Under the pieces are notes generated by a model that worked only from the letters and a program-made list of their open reading frames with translations, was not told the origin of the DNA and ran no database searches. This document shows, in pieces, positions 52,447 through 64,000 of a stretch of DNA of 64,000 bases. The DNA comes from Eleginops maclovinus (lineage: Eukaryota; Chordata; Actinopteri; Perciformes; Eleginopidae). The stretch is from contig NC_086370.1 of assembly GCF_036324505.1 (NCBI RefSeq), positions 6,311,012 through 6,375,011 on the forward strand, written 5' to 3'. Each line of letters opens with the position of its first letter. Position 1 is the first letter of the stretch. The position numbers and the translations under genes are program-made.

Positions 52447-55384
52447 TTTGACGCTTTTTTCGTAATCCATGTACTGCATATGAAGTGTTTTTATTCTTTT
52501 TTTTTCCTCTCGATGTTGGAATGTAGTCAGGTGGGAGGGGGTGAGAGAGACAGAAGCACACAACAGAACAGGGTCAGCTTGCATTACTGCATACAAGAAT
52601 GGCAGCAGGAGGGGGGGGGGAGGAGGGGGCGGGGGGGGGGAGGTCCCAAACAAAACCCAAAGAAGATATGTACAACCACCTCTGTGGAAAGGAAACAGAG
52701 CGGCGGCCATCTGATGGCCTGTGATGCCTCCCAATGCCACATACTTTAGCTGCTTTTTATGGGTTTTTTTCCTTTTATTTCTTTAAACATACAAATAATT
52801 CGCACTATATTATCCTGCCAAATTAAAAAAATATACCGTGGCAGCTTGGGATTTTTTTTCCACTACCAAAAAAGGTATGGTAAATACCTTTAGAGAGAAC
52901 AAGCAACAGTTAAAAATACGAGCCTCAATATAAATACTATAGTGCCTACTCTAAGTGAACATTGAATTCAAATACAATTCTAGAAATACAGAAAAAGTAG
53001 ACCATAAATGTGTTTAAGCATAGGAATCGACATGAGTGTGCATTTCCTATATTTTAAGTTCTTTATTATATATTCATATATAATCTTAATCCTTTCCCCA
53101 ATGCAGATTGTATTTCAACCTGAAGAGCTGTGAAGAGCCAAGGCAAAATAAAATACAAAAACCATTACAGGATTTTTTTTTGTTTGTTTTTTTTTCTCCT
53201 TTTTTTATCATTTCATATATACTGTGATCGGAAGTCTTGAACACCACCAAGACGCTGAGGAAAAGAGAAACGACAAAAAAACTTAAATACAGTTTCCCCC
53301 TAAAAGATAGTGAAGTGTAATTGGCAAAAACGTTTATTTTTAAAACCTATAATTAAAGGAAGATTTGTACAAAAACTAATTCTTGCAGTGTCAGCAACAA
53401 GATTTGAGAGTCTAGCCGGCAAGGTCTATAGATTATACAGGTGTGGTTGACTACCAAGTTACAACACCTTAAAAAATGTTTGAGCCGGTCATGTAAGAGC
53501 CCTGGTTATTTGTATAACAAACCTTTTAATTTACAGACCTTGCAGACAGGGTACATTTTCAGCCCAGGCTAAGCACTGGTGTTTCATGTGGTAACAAATT
53601 GACGGATGGTCAAAGGTGGAACGGCAAGGGTACAGAAGTCAAGGTTCATGAGGGCGGAGTTGCTGGCAAAAGATTATGCATCTCATAGACTACTGCGTTT
53701 GACAATGGGACCCTCGTTATCTGACAGCATATCAACAAAGTTTTCCCCTTTAGCGTAAACTTGTAAACTGGGAAATTGAAACAGTGCATTTCATGTCCTA
53801 CAAATGAAAATCTAGCTTTTTTAGACTCAACCCATTTACCAACATTGCATCAGTGTTGGTAAACGCATGTCAGGCAGAGTCACAAGTGCCATACTATGAG
53901 AAGCTTGTGTGAAACTCAAAAAGGGTAAAAAACAAATCTCCTTTCGGGTTGAAAAGCAATAGCAAACAAAAAAAAGTGCCCTGCATTAGCCTCTGCATAC
54001 TGATTAAAATCATCGCATTCACTCTTTTCAAGAGCCCTGGAGTACAGATATTTTTTGAAATTATTTCGTTCTTTTTTTCTGCAATTCTTAGCTAATGACC
54101 CTGTTTTGATACTAGAATGTAAAGTATGTTGCAGTTCTGTGTAGCTTTCTGTCTGTCTAGCTTGTAGTTATTTCAATGCTCTGGAATAAAGTTAGCCTGT
54201 CTTGGAGCTCATATATTACTTTATGCATTGTTCCTCACACTGACATAGCAAAAACAGCGTCTTGGAGGTTTGTGCTAATGCGGATACTCAACGTTTCTCA
54301 GCCATGCGCCGTATCCCTCAAGTTCAGGATTGTACGTTACAGATTACCTTTATCTCAAAAGTACCTCCTTACCGGAACAAAACAACAAACAATTCAGATA
54401 TACACAATACTGCTTGTACCATGCTTGCAATGAAATCCACATATTAAAGATAACCTATTGAACATGTAATAGGTAGCAAAATGATGATTAACGAGAACTC
54501 TCGGATGAGTCGTCACAGTCCATTTCAGCAGTCAGGTGCTTGATGCAAGAACCTATCCTGGGTGGCTTAAACCTTTTAGCTTGATCTAATGTGACCCTAA
54601 ACTTATACCAGATAAGATTATGGCCAATGCAGTCTTGAGATATCAAAGGCACTCTTTCTTACTCTATTAAATGATAGTACAAATTGAATTCTTAGCGCAC
54701 CCTTTGTCTTTTTGAAAGAAATTTGAAGGCTATCGTTACTCTCAGTTTAGTCATCCAGCCAATGTATGATTTTCTTTTCTTGTTTTTAACCCTGTCTGAA
54801 CATGCCGTCTTTTAGAAAGATCAGGATGAGTGCATTTCCAGGGTTGTAAGAGTAGGGTCAAGTCACAGACTGTTTTCTTTCCATGTTACGAAACAAAACT
54901 GTACATGATATGTGTCACAGAATGTATGCAGCATGGATGTATCTTTCTTGTCTTTTCTCTTTTTGAAGAATAAAAAGTAAAAACAGAACAAGAGAAAAAC
55001 AGCAACACATTTACTTAACAACTAACCAACCAGGGACAAGTTCTTTTCTTTTTTTGATTAGCAAAAACATACTATGCATGCCGACTAATTCTTAAAAATG
55101 GAGAAGGAAAACTCAAAAAAGAAAATAGTACACAACATGTAAATTATTGCACAAGAGAAAGGCTCGAAGTTTTGCGTCAATGCAAGAGTATTGCCCCGAT
55201 ACAGATCATGCATTCAATGGGTAATGGAAACGGGGTGTGCTGGTGCAGAGCACATGGTCTTGATCTTCCACCAGGCTGGCGAAAGTGGAGTGTTAGGTTT
55301 GGGGCAAATCTACAAGGGTCTGGGAATAAACAGGGGACTAATGGCGGACATTGCTGCGGGGAAAAGGTCCCATAGTTCGGCCTT

Positions 55385-56454
55385 CTACTCTGACTTTATT
55401 TCGGTACTCAAAGGGCGGTCACTGTGCCATTTTTTCATGTGTTTCTCCAAAGTGCTGTAGACACTGAAGGGCATCTTACAAATTTCACACTTGTACACGT
55501 CTTTGCCCACCTGACCGTGGGTCTTCATGTGGCGAGTAAGTTTGGAGCTCTGGGCACAAGCATAATTGCACAGGTCACACTTGTACGGTCTCTCCCCTGT
55601 GTGGCTGCGCCGGTGCACTGTCAGGTTACTGCAGTTCTTGAACACCTTGCCACAATACTCACAAGTATCACTCCTGCGGCCGTCCTTGGAGTTGGGCCGC
55701 CCAAGGTGTGGTGTGCTTCCCCCACTGCCTGTACCACTGCGGCCTGACATGCCACCGTCCAGTTCCCCCGGAGGGGTCGAGAAACGCAAACTGCCATTCT
55801 CCGAAGAATGCTCAGATGAAGAGGCGAAGGGCGATTGTCTGGAATCCCCAAAATTCAGGAAGGGGTCCTTGAGCTGACGTGAGGCGGCATAGCCAGCCAA
55901 CCACTGGGAGTAGACGTTCTCAGTGTTAGGGATTGTGGGAGTGGGCAGGTCAAATTCTTTTTCAAGCTTGATGCGTTTGGTAAAAGGACTTAGTGGACTG
56001 GGGCTACCTAGAAGCAGTTTTTTAGACAGGCCAACAGAGGCGGATTCATTAGGGGATGCTCCCCGCCCGTTCACTGTTGAGACAGAACCCTCCTCTCCAC
56101 GATCGTTCTCCAATACCGAGTCCCCATCACACATGGCCCGATTGTGGTGATGGTCTTGGTTTAGGTGGTGGTGCAGGTGGTTCTCCTGGGCCATGGCATT
56201 TCGTTTGTGTGCGCTGAGGGCTTCGCTGAAATGATGCATGCTAGCAGCCAGGCCCATCCCCTGCATCACCTCAGGCAGTGATCGGGGGATCGGCCCCTCA
56301 TCAGGAACTCCTCCAAGTCGGCTTCCTATACCACCGTTGTTTTCATGCTGTCGTGGTGTTTCAAGGTTCAAACCAAAGTGATAGCTATTGTTGTTTCTTC
56401 TGACCGCCCTCTCTCCGTTCTGCTCTTCTTCTTCCTCTACTCCCTCCTCTTCCT

Positions 56455-56485
<31 letters not shown>

Positions 56486-57624
56486 TTCTTCTTCCTCCTC
56501 TTCTTCCTCCTCCTCCTCCCCATTTTCACGTAGCATGCGGTTGTTCTCGCTTTTCAGCTTGGCCACCACCGACTTAAGGGCATTGCTTGCACTGCCCAAA
56601 TGATCGCTGGTGCCAGGCTCCGGGGAGGAGGCTGTTGACAGACCGTCTTCTGACTTGCCTGTGTTTGGCGAGGAAGATTTGTGCATATGTGTCTTCATGT
56701 GGCGTTTGAGTTTGCTGGCCTGTGTACAAGCGTGATCGCACAGGTGGCATTTGTACGGCTTCTCTCCAGTGTGGCTGCGACGATGCACTATTAGATTACT
56801 CTGAAATTTGAACGCCTTGCCACAAAACTCACAACACTTCGATTTTAAGGGGGTGGTAGAGGAGGGTGTCACACCTGCTGAGGGTAGAGGGGTAGTAGGA
56901 GTTGTCTGGGAACCCACGGGTGACTGCATGGAGCCTGGAAGAGGGGGTGGGGTGGCAAGATATGGAGGTTTGCTGCCCCCTGTACTTCCTCCACTTCCGT
57001 TTCCCCCACCTGTCTGGAATGGCTGGAGCAAGCGTTGCATTGGGCTGGGGCGACTGGGGGATAGCGGGGGAGTGGACCCTGAATTGTTGCCTGCCAGTTC
57101 TCGTAGCCTCCGTGAGAAGTCCATTGTCGGAGGGGGGTCCAGGGGCAAAGGAGGATTGAGGCGCAGCACCCTGTCAAAGGCACTCGGATGGTGGGCTGCC
57201 AGCGCCAGGTCCTCCGGGCTCAGGTGGTGGGGATCCAGGTGGTTCCTTGGAGGGGGGCTGAAAAGGGGTGGCGTGGGAGGGAAACGCTGATGATGGCCCC
57301 CACCGGCAGCGACGAGGGCTCCAATTCCGCCCCCTACTCCGACACTGTCCCTTCCACCCGAGCCCGAGCCAGGGATGCGGAGGAGGTTGAAAGGGCTCGC
57401 ATCAGGAGGAAGATGGAGGCCGTGGAGAGGAGGCTGAGAAGAGCAGTCGGCGCCCCCGCCCAGGGAGGATGGCCCGCCCATGCGTGGGATGAGAGGGCTA
57501 CCATGTTCACTTTCCAGGTAGATGCGGAAGCCGTGGGAGTTCTGGGCATGCTGCAGCAGGAACCAGGCGCTTCCGTATGACTGCTTACACGTAGTGCAGG
57601 TATAGGTGGTCGGCTCCTCCTTAC
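55385..57624 (-). CDS. bcl11a: BCL11A zinc-finger transcription factor, terminal coding exon
   Basis: Nuclear C2H2 repressor; in mammals BCL11A silences fetal globin, acts in lymphoid and neural development and recruits chromatin corepressors. The exon enters with two bases of a split codon, then [13 protein letters not shown] chose the splice acceptor as the start, because the first in-frame ATG (57481) would cut off finger 1. Counting from that Met: finger 1 lies upstream (57604-57533); fingers 2-3 use C217/C220/H233/H237 and C245/C248/H261/H265; fingers 4-6 use C607/C610/H623/H627, C635/C638/H651/H655 and C665/C668/H681/H686. The TGEKPYKC and TGERPYKC linkers are intact. Between lie a 25-Glu run (322-346), an HHH-rich patch (435-446) and [14 protein letters not shown]. 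The ending [14 protein letters not shown] then IKSE matches BCL11A, not BCL11B, which continues with a longer tail. At about 745 residues the exon is longer than the human one (about 670) owing to Gly/Pro/Thr/Glu insertions. No frameshift. Exons 1-3 are outside or not seen. Which teleost duplicate it is remains open. Confidence 0.95.
56444..56518 (-). repeat. bcl11a: Glutamate codon repeat in bcl11a (25 GAG/GAA)
   Basis: Twenty-five consecutive Glu codons, mixed GAG and GAA, followed by Gly-Val and five more Glu codons (56423-56437). The mix of codons suggests an old tract kept by selection for acidity rather than a fresh expansion. Mammalian BCL11A has an acidic Glu/Asp tract at the same place. 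Confidence 0.95.
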
Positions 57625-57657
57625 CTGTGGTGAAAGAGAAGACAGAATTGGGTTAGG
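57625..57657 (-). promoter_or_regulatory. bcl11a: 3' splice site of the terminal bcl11a exon
   Basis: On the minus strand, CCTAACC (57657-57651), a good branch-point match, is followed by a pyrimidine-rich tract and CACCACAG, with AG at 57626-57625. The exon opens GTAAGGAG, so the first two bases complete a codon split after its first position (phase 1). The exon's own first bases look like a donor (GTAAGG), but no exon precedes them at this point. Confidence 0.88.
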
Positions 57658-57972
57658 ACCTTTGACATCATCCTCTTAGTTACCATATAATGTTAATTAG
57701 TAGTGTGATGAGTTTTAAAGACTTCCATATTTTAAACATTTTAGTTTTTTGATCAAGAAAAAATCAAGTATTTCATATGCTGCTTTGTTGTTCATCTCAA
57801 TCCAGGAACTCTTTTCAACTTGGCTGAATCCATTTTTTTAAATGGACCTAAGGCCCAACTGTTACAGCTTTTTAAAAGTGGTCGGCACATGGTGTTGAGG
57901 GCTTTCCAAACACAACAGTAGCTGTTATTGAGGTCATGCCCCACATGAGTAGCATGTGAGAAGTAGTGTGTT

Positions 57973-57977
<5 letters not shown>
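57658..57977 (-). other. bcl11a: Intron of bcl11a, acceptor-proximal part
   Basis: AT-rich intronic sequence with nothing else recognised. Confidence 0.7.

Positions 57978-58066
<89 letters not shown>
57978..58066 (+). repeat. (GT)n microsatellite in bcl11a intron
   Basis: About 44 GT units, 350 bp from the splice acceptor; CA on the transcript strand. Long intronic CA repeats near splice sites can bind hnRNP L. Confidence 0.95.
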
Positions 58067-58067
<1 letters not shown>

Positions 58068-59700
58068 ATTTGTTCTTCTCCCAGACTGCTCTGGGACATA
58101 ATTTTTCCCTTTAGACTGACTGTGAGTCCTTCATTGTCAGCAGGAGAACAAAGAAACAGGGCTTTCCAAGCAGACTACCACTTCCCACTGATCTGCCAAC
58201 ACAGAGGCTCACTGACAAACACATACACTCACTTGGAGTAGAGACAACACAGAAGAATCATTTAGAGCCATAAATACTGCTTCCTTTCTGAATCAACAGC
58301 ATTAATCCAAAAAAGGATATCTGGCAAACCTGCTTTTCTAATATAGCACAGATATGGGGATTTCTTTGGATATGGTGGTTTTTATTTCAAGGTTTAACAC
58401 GGAGGAGTCAGTAACTAAATTACGGTATGCTTTTGTTTTTTGGCAACAAAATAATCAAATGTATTAATGTACACTGTATTCTGTCATAGGGTTTACTAAA
58501 CCCTGATCACCCAGAGACAAGGACACATAAACAAACTCCCCATTCAGACACTACAGAACACCCAGCCGCCTCAGGAAAGTAAAACAGTAAGAGTGTAAAA
58601 ACATTTAGCCTCCAACCCAGGGAGGCCAAATAACTCCTCCAGTCAGGCTCAAAGTTTCTTCCTCCAGTGAAGCATAGAGATTCGCTTTCAAATGACAACA
58701 CAAGCGACATTCAAAACAATAATTGCTTTCGAATGGCCTCCACAATGCTGACCTGTGGCGGGACCCGCAGTGTATGTGTAATCTCATTAAGGGGACCAAA
58801 CGAACAGCCATTAGCTCATTTACAAGATAAGATGACAGGCTAAAAACCCCTATGCTGCCATTCAGAACCTTCCATTGTAAGCACAGAGAAATGTGGGCAT
58901 CTTTGAAGCTAAAGACAAACATGGATATGCAATGCAATCAGAGATACGCTTGAGTTCAAGGTTTAGTCATTACCAAATTAATTCATGTCAAAAGTAAAGG
59001 GCAATTTGTATGATCATAAATTGTCAAAAAGCTACTGAAAAAATACATAAAAACAAGGGCTAAGAAAATATATTGCCTTTACCACCATAGTAAACCATAG
59101 ATAACCGTGAAAGCAATTATACAATATAAATTCAATTTGTCTTTTAAATAGCCCTGATATGAATGATTTACAACTTCCAAAGTGGGCCAAAAAATATCCA
59201 ACTGAAGACTAGTGAAGAAAAGAGATGTGAGTGAAATCATAATCACTGAAATATTCTACAGCCCTTTTCAAATTCTGGTTTAAGCAGACACAAATCCCAT
59301 TTCAACCACAAAAGAATATCTCAACATCCGAGTGTCACAAATTGCATAACATAATAAATTGAAGCAGGCTGTGTTTTATTACAACATCTGAATAAATACA
59401 CAGGTGTGATTTAAAGGGCCGTAACATTAATCTGAGACGATTTTTAAGTTGCAAAATGATGTAGGGTCATGAACTAAAAATGACAAAGCATCCGATTACT
59501 ATGCAAACAGGTAAGGAGGGATGTAAAAAAACACAAAATAGGACAAATCACTTAGTGACTAATAACCGGCAAAATAAATAGGATAAATTAGCAGTGGAAA
59601 GGATTTCATGGTTTATCTGTGTATACAGTTCAGTGTGTAAGTGTACACTATTCCCCTTCTTTCATTATACTCCTTCCTCTTTTTGACCATCCGTTCCGTC
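58067..59700 (-). other. bcl11a: Intron of bcl11a, nothing recognised
   Basis: AT-rich, largely repeat-free intronic DNA. No exon encoding the segment before KEEPTTYTC was found on the minus strand. Confidence 0.6.
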
Positions 59701-59739
59701 TTTCTTTTTGCACACACACACACTTATCCCACATGACCG

Positions 59740-60135
59740 ACACTTTGGCTTAATTATGGATCATTAAAATTGGCACAAATTAGCACTAATTGTGGCCACC
59801 TGCATTGGATCTAACCTGTACATATGATTTGCATTATTAGGAGCAGGGAGGCTTCATTTATTTATTCATCTGTTTTTCTCCCTCCCAGCATGGACAGTAT
59901 TGACAATAACACTGCACCATTTCCACTTATCAGGATATAAATGATCCTTTCATCAGACATTGCATATAGGAGCCATTATTTATACAGCATGAGGCTGTAG
60001 TTTTCCTTTATGTGAACTGCTTTTCTGTGGCTTTAAAGGAATTACATTGCAAACATTGGTTTCGACCATGAAAAATGTCTCTTTCACTAAAGGTTACAAT
60101 CTGATATTTGCATTCTCCTACACACAAATGTTCAA
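59740..60135. promoter_or_regulatory. Candidate intronic enhancer with two POU octamers
   Basis: A complex, repeat-free AT-rich block. It has TAATTA at 59751-59756, GCACTAATTGTGGCC nearby, and two perfect ATTTGCAT octamers at 59827-59834 and 60106-60113. ATTTGCAT is the classical POU/Oct motif. BCL11A introns are known to hold lineage-specific enhancers in mammals, but the element here is not shown to correspond to any of them. Function is inferred from motifs and composition. Confidence 0.3.
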
Positions 60136-61635
60136 TGGTATACGGAGGGCTTTATTTCACAACATTCCTCTAATAATAAATTGATTTAGTTGATATAATG
60201 CCATAGTTCAAAATCAAATTAGAATTTCTGAAAATACAGGCAGTCATTTGCAATATATTCAAATATGTTGATATCATTGACAGCCTTAAAAAACGGTATT
60301 AAGGATTATTGTAGTATGGGAAAAAGTAACTGTCTATGAGGAACACCATGATACATGTATTGTTATTGTTCTTTGCTGAAGAAATACATTACCAGACTCT
60401 CTAAAAATAATATCGGAGCGCTCCGAGATGTAAAGAAAAGTAAGAATGGTTGGGATGCGTTGGTTTATTCAGCTTTTAAAATTGCAAAAACTTTGTTTCC
60501 AGGCTTGTAGGTAGTAACAGATTACATGTAACGGGATACAAACCATAATCAGGATACACAAAATAAGGTAACGGTGTTCCCTTAGTTACCTAAAAAATAG
60601 ATGTTAACAGATTACTGTTTCATTTTTCTTAAATGGGGATTACTAGCAAAGTTATATTAGGCTACATTTAAATGTGACTAATTATTATAACGGTATACAT
60701 TTTTAAACTAACCCTTCCAACCCCATTTGTCTCTAAATGTGTGATTGTACTGATTCTAATAATGAACTCCAATATTTTTGGAGTTTATCCAATTGTGTAT
60801 TAAAAGGACCCACTTTTTTGTGCCACATTCAACCCAATGTGCCTCAACCAGGAAAATACTATCAACTGAACTGAGGAAAACAAGGCTTGTTTAAAACTCT
60901 TCAATGTTGACAGCTCAATGACAGTACAGAGTGACAGAACAAAAGTTTCAGACAAAGATCTGGGCAAAATATTGAGCAAAACAGGTGCAAGGCTCAATAG
61001 TGAACATCTTGATCTAATACGCTCATTTTTGACTTGTAGCTCAGACTTGTCTGCACACTGATTGAAACTGTAAGGTTAATGGATTTTAGAGTAGGCGACC
61101 GCTCCACTCTGTCTCTCTGTAATATACTCCCATCAGCCACTTCATTAGGCAAACCCTCCACCGCTGGGAGGTAGAAAAATGAAGTGAGAAAGCGGAATGG
61201 AGAACGGTAGATGAAGATAGATAAAGTCAAAGAAAGGGATAGAAGGAGATTAGATAGGAGAAGTAATCCCTCTGCTTTAACTTTAGATGGAGGTGACAAA
61301 TTCCTGCTGCAACTTTTTACGTTTTGGATTCAGGAGGAATGTTAAGAGGGGAAAGAGGAAGAGGGGAGAAAGAAAGGAGGGAGGGTGGGGGTAAATAATA
61401 GTATCCGGTTCTTTACCTGGGGTAAATGTCAACGCCATGCAGCCACTAGTGTGACTCCAGAGAACACACACGCTCAGTTCTACAAATGTCCTAAAACTCA
61501 ATACCAGCCATGCTACAGTGACAAGCACAGGCATTAAGCCCTATTAAGCCAAGGGCATTGGCTGGACACTAATGTGGTGCATGATGGGAGAGGGAGGCAG
61601 CAAGGCAGTCTGGCTCATGTTTCACGACACCTTCA
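60136..61635 (-). other. bcl11a: Intron of bcl11a, nothing recognised
   Basis: AT-rich intron, with a purine-rich patch at 61335-61392. Open frames of 65-101 codons have no domains. Confidence 0.6.
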
Positions 61636-61650
61636 GTGTGTGTGTGGGTG

Positions 61651-61714
<64 letters not shown>
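61636..61714 (+). repeat. (GT)n microsatellite in bcl11a intron
   Basis: About 38 GT units with GGGT and TTTG interruptions. Confidence 0.95.
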
Positions 61715-61716
<2 letters not shown>

Positions 61717-64000
61717 AAATTTGATCAAATGGAGCTGAAATAATGCCAGTGCAAACTGACAAGAAACACTGTACATCCAGAGAAGGATGCGGAAAGGGGC
61801 TGAGGCGTAGGTCGATTTTTCTTATTTCTTTTTTGTTCTTCTTTTGCTTCACAAAGTCTCAAAGAGGTCTAATATGGTGGACGCTGGCTGAAAGGTAAAA
61901 CCCCAAAAAGCATAAATGGGCCCCAAAAAATGTAAAGAAAAAAGAGTGTGTTGTTCAACAAGTCATTCTGTCCTGTCAATCAGCTGAGTTACAAGCATTA
62001 CATTTCTCTTAGATCAGATGGGAAACAAAGATAGATGCCAGGGCTTGGCTTCCATCTTGGACAGACTTTTAAGTTTAAGCATCTCTATATTCTCAATTTG
62101 TCCTCCTTTATGGTGAGAATTCTCTCCAACAATTGCTTCTATCCCTCTATCCTTCCTCTCAGTCTCATTATTTAATATCCCTTAGTTTTTTGTATTACAT
62201 AGGACCCTCTCCGTCACAGCCCTCCCTCCTCCAGCCTCTTCCCCCCTCTGTTTCCACCCTTCGCTGGCTCTCCGGTATAGTGTCCTTGGCTGGGTCCACC
62301 TCTGGGTGAGATGATAGTAATTGAGGTAATGGAACATCGCTGAAACAGGATTAGGTACGCATACTGGGAGTGAGGGACAATGTCCCTTAATACAATTTGG
62401 GATTTCCGTCTGAGCCTCAGGCTTTCAGGATCTGCAGCTTGTATTTACATCTGGACAGCTCAACCCACCCCTGATCACCCCCACATTTATCTTAAAGTGC
62501 TACCTGTACATTTAACTATAGTGTTATGTTAGCCTTATTATAAGTGTGTTGTAATATCTAAAGAAATATGCTTTAACAAATGGTGCATACACAACCTGTC
62601 GAGCGGGAAAGGAGTTTTTCCATTTGCAATTGTATGACTAAAATGAGCATTTAGCAGAAGTAGTATCAAAATTACACAGTAATAAGGTAGAAAATAACAA
62701 ATGCAACATCTAAAAAGGACAACTTAGCAGGAATTTGCCAAGTCATTTGGTCTACGAGATCACAACATAGCCAATGACTTAACAGTTAAAGGAATATGTA
62801 TTTGCTTTATATGTCACATTATTACTTTATAATAAGACAAATGACAAGAAATGAGTAATTATCTCATGATCACACTTGACAGTAATTATGATGGTATAAT
62901 GGGCTTAATATAACATACTAATATAATCCTTATGTGATGATGTGTTCTGTCCACCCTCACCACTTTCATTATCCCTATTTAAGTTAAGTGAATTATATAA
63001 GGAACGGCTGATAGACACTCAAATATTCATATGTCATGCCTCTCATTACATATTTGCTACTGTGTTTATGAATCGAAGCAAACCATAACAGTGAAAATGA
63101 ATTCCAATTGGTTCCTGCTAGACATGGACATAATCGACTCCATTGTCATAACACAGTTGTCCTCCCTCCCTCATCACCCAGTAAGTGTAACAGTTGTGGC
63201 TTCAATTCCAACAGTCAGTTATACTACCGAAAAGCACTTTAGCATATCATTGTTGTCATGTGAAAATCTTGTTATGGCTTGTTTTTGTTCAGAACTGCAT
63301 GTTCTTGTCTGCGCCGGGGAATTTATTGACCCTTGGGCATATATATGAAACCATTTCAAAACAAAGTCCTAGTCAAACTTACCCAGAAATCTACGAAATC
63401 TGGTACAAGCAAATAGTTGCATATCACAGAATTCTTGTTATTGGTAAATTTGGCTTAATGCTACCACAAATTACACAGAATTGCAGAGAGAAAGAATGTT
63501 TCTGTCCCCCAATTATTATCCCCTCTATGCTCAAGCTTTCTTACTAACTTGTCCACAATAACATATCAGACTGTGGCTGCTGGTTGTCCTGTCAGGGAGC
63601 AATGCAGTCAAATAACAAAAATTGCTCTAAAGGGACGGGGGAAGGAATCAGCCTCTATTACTGGCTATGATATACTGGCTAGATCAAAGCAACTTCCTCA
63701 GACACAGCAGGTACAAGAAGAGAATCCAATCCTGATGCTGAGGATGCGTATAAAAGGGGGTGGACAAACTACAGAAAGGACCTTCCAAACATATGAATAA
63801 AAAGTAGTAGTGATCAGTGTTCATTGCCGTTGTCCATTGTGAAACGTTTGTAGACCCTCACTACGACTGTCCCAAAGTCTTTGATTCAGCAGCCCATACA
63901 TCAGTTGGCAACCCTAAGTCACTTTTGCGCTCAATTCTTTGAATATCCTGTTTTCTCTAAGATAGCTGCATGCAAAACTCTGTCAGATTTGACTTTCTTT
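61715..64000 (-). other. bcl11a: Intron of bcl11a to the window edge, nothing recognised
   Basis: AT-rich sequence. Frames of 83-117 codons at 63031-63800 lack domains and splice context. The upstream bcl11a exons are presumably beyond 64000, making this intron longer than 6.37 kb. Confidence 0.55.

Larger units (their letters stand above)
51880..55384 (-). other. bcl11a: Putative 3' UTR of bcl11a
   Basis: About 3.5 kb downstream of the stop codon, AT-rich, without mobile elements and with no open frame of note, in contrast with the repeat-studded DNA further away. BCL11A transcripts of the long form are known to carry a long 3' UTR of a few kilobases, which fits. Low-complexity features inside are a G-rich run at 52610-52641 (C-rich in the transcript) and A/T homopolymers around 53170-53210. 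The end is set by the candidate poly(A) signal at 51892-51897. The boundary is an inference and an earlier end is possible. Confidence 0.45.

Noticed and set aside
56808..57290. 160-codon open frame on the strand opposite bcl11a
   Set aside because: Antisense shadow of the GC-rich, proline-rich coding exon.
55385..57624. Assignment to BCL11B instead of BCL11A
   Set aside because: The last finger reads [18 protein letters not shown] and the protein ends soon after KKWHSDR, as in BCL11A; BCL11B differs in finger 6 and has a longer, different C terminus.
63031..63800. Three overlapping frames of 83-117 codons at the window end
   Set aside because: No domains, AT-rich intronic composition, no splice signals matched to them.
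57625..64000. Upstream bcl11a exon within the window
   Set aside because: I looked on the minus strand for sequence encoding the short exon before KEEPTTYTC and saw none; the intron probably extends beyond 64000.

Overview
This window looks like teleost fish nuclear DNA, probably from a spiny-rayed fish. The reasons are a long gene-free stretch, more than twenty long CA/GT microsatellites, tRNA-headed SINEs, a 5'-truncated L2/CR1-type LINE, a Tc1/mariner MITE and several small repeat families with the layout of fish interspersed repeats. There are no prokaryotic signs: no operons and no dense coding.

The only host gene I can support is on the minus strand at 55385-57624. It is the large terminal coding exon of BCL11A (bcl11a; teleosts may carry two copies and I cannot tell which this is). 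The exon opens at a clean splice acceptor and encodes about 745 residues. It carries six C2H2 zinc fingers: one at the exon start, a pair in the middle and a triplet at the C terminus. A 25-residue glutamate run and a conserved [12 protein letters not shown] / IKLEKEFDL region lie between the pair and the triplet. The earlier exons are not visible, so 57625-64000 is read as the upstream intron. A long AT-rich 3' UTR probably runs down to about 51.9 kb.

Layout. 1-51.9 kb: non-coding DNA downstream of the gene. It holds a fossil LINE reverse-transcriptase fragment (0.33-0.53 kb); five copies of one MITE-like family (3.0-3.4, 8.8-9.1, 26.7-27.0, 31.6-32.6 and 41.4-41.8 kb), the fourth apparently split by a second insertion; two related SINEs (16.2 and 24.1 kb); a LINE with an open RT frame (20.4-21.8 kb); a Tc1-type MITE (28.8-29.0 kb); an element with perfect 16-bp inverted ends (29.1-29.6 kb); and a repeat of about 0.9 kb (49.1-50.0 kb). 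Microsatellites are spread throughout. Between these lie low-repeat stretches that may be conserved non-coding elements, as expected for a developmental transcription-factor locus, but conservation cannot be judged from one sequence. 51.9-55.4 kb: putative 3' UTR. 55.4-57.6 kb: terminal exon. 57.6-64 kb: intron, with a candidate regulatory block holding two POU octamer motifs (59.7-60.1 kb).

There is no multi-gene pathway here and I saw no evidence of an undescribed multi-component system. The unusual content is low-complexity expansion in the BCL11A protein, nested and inverted repeats, and a few precise hairpins in non-coding DNA.
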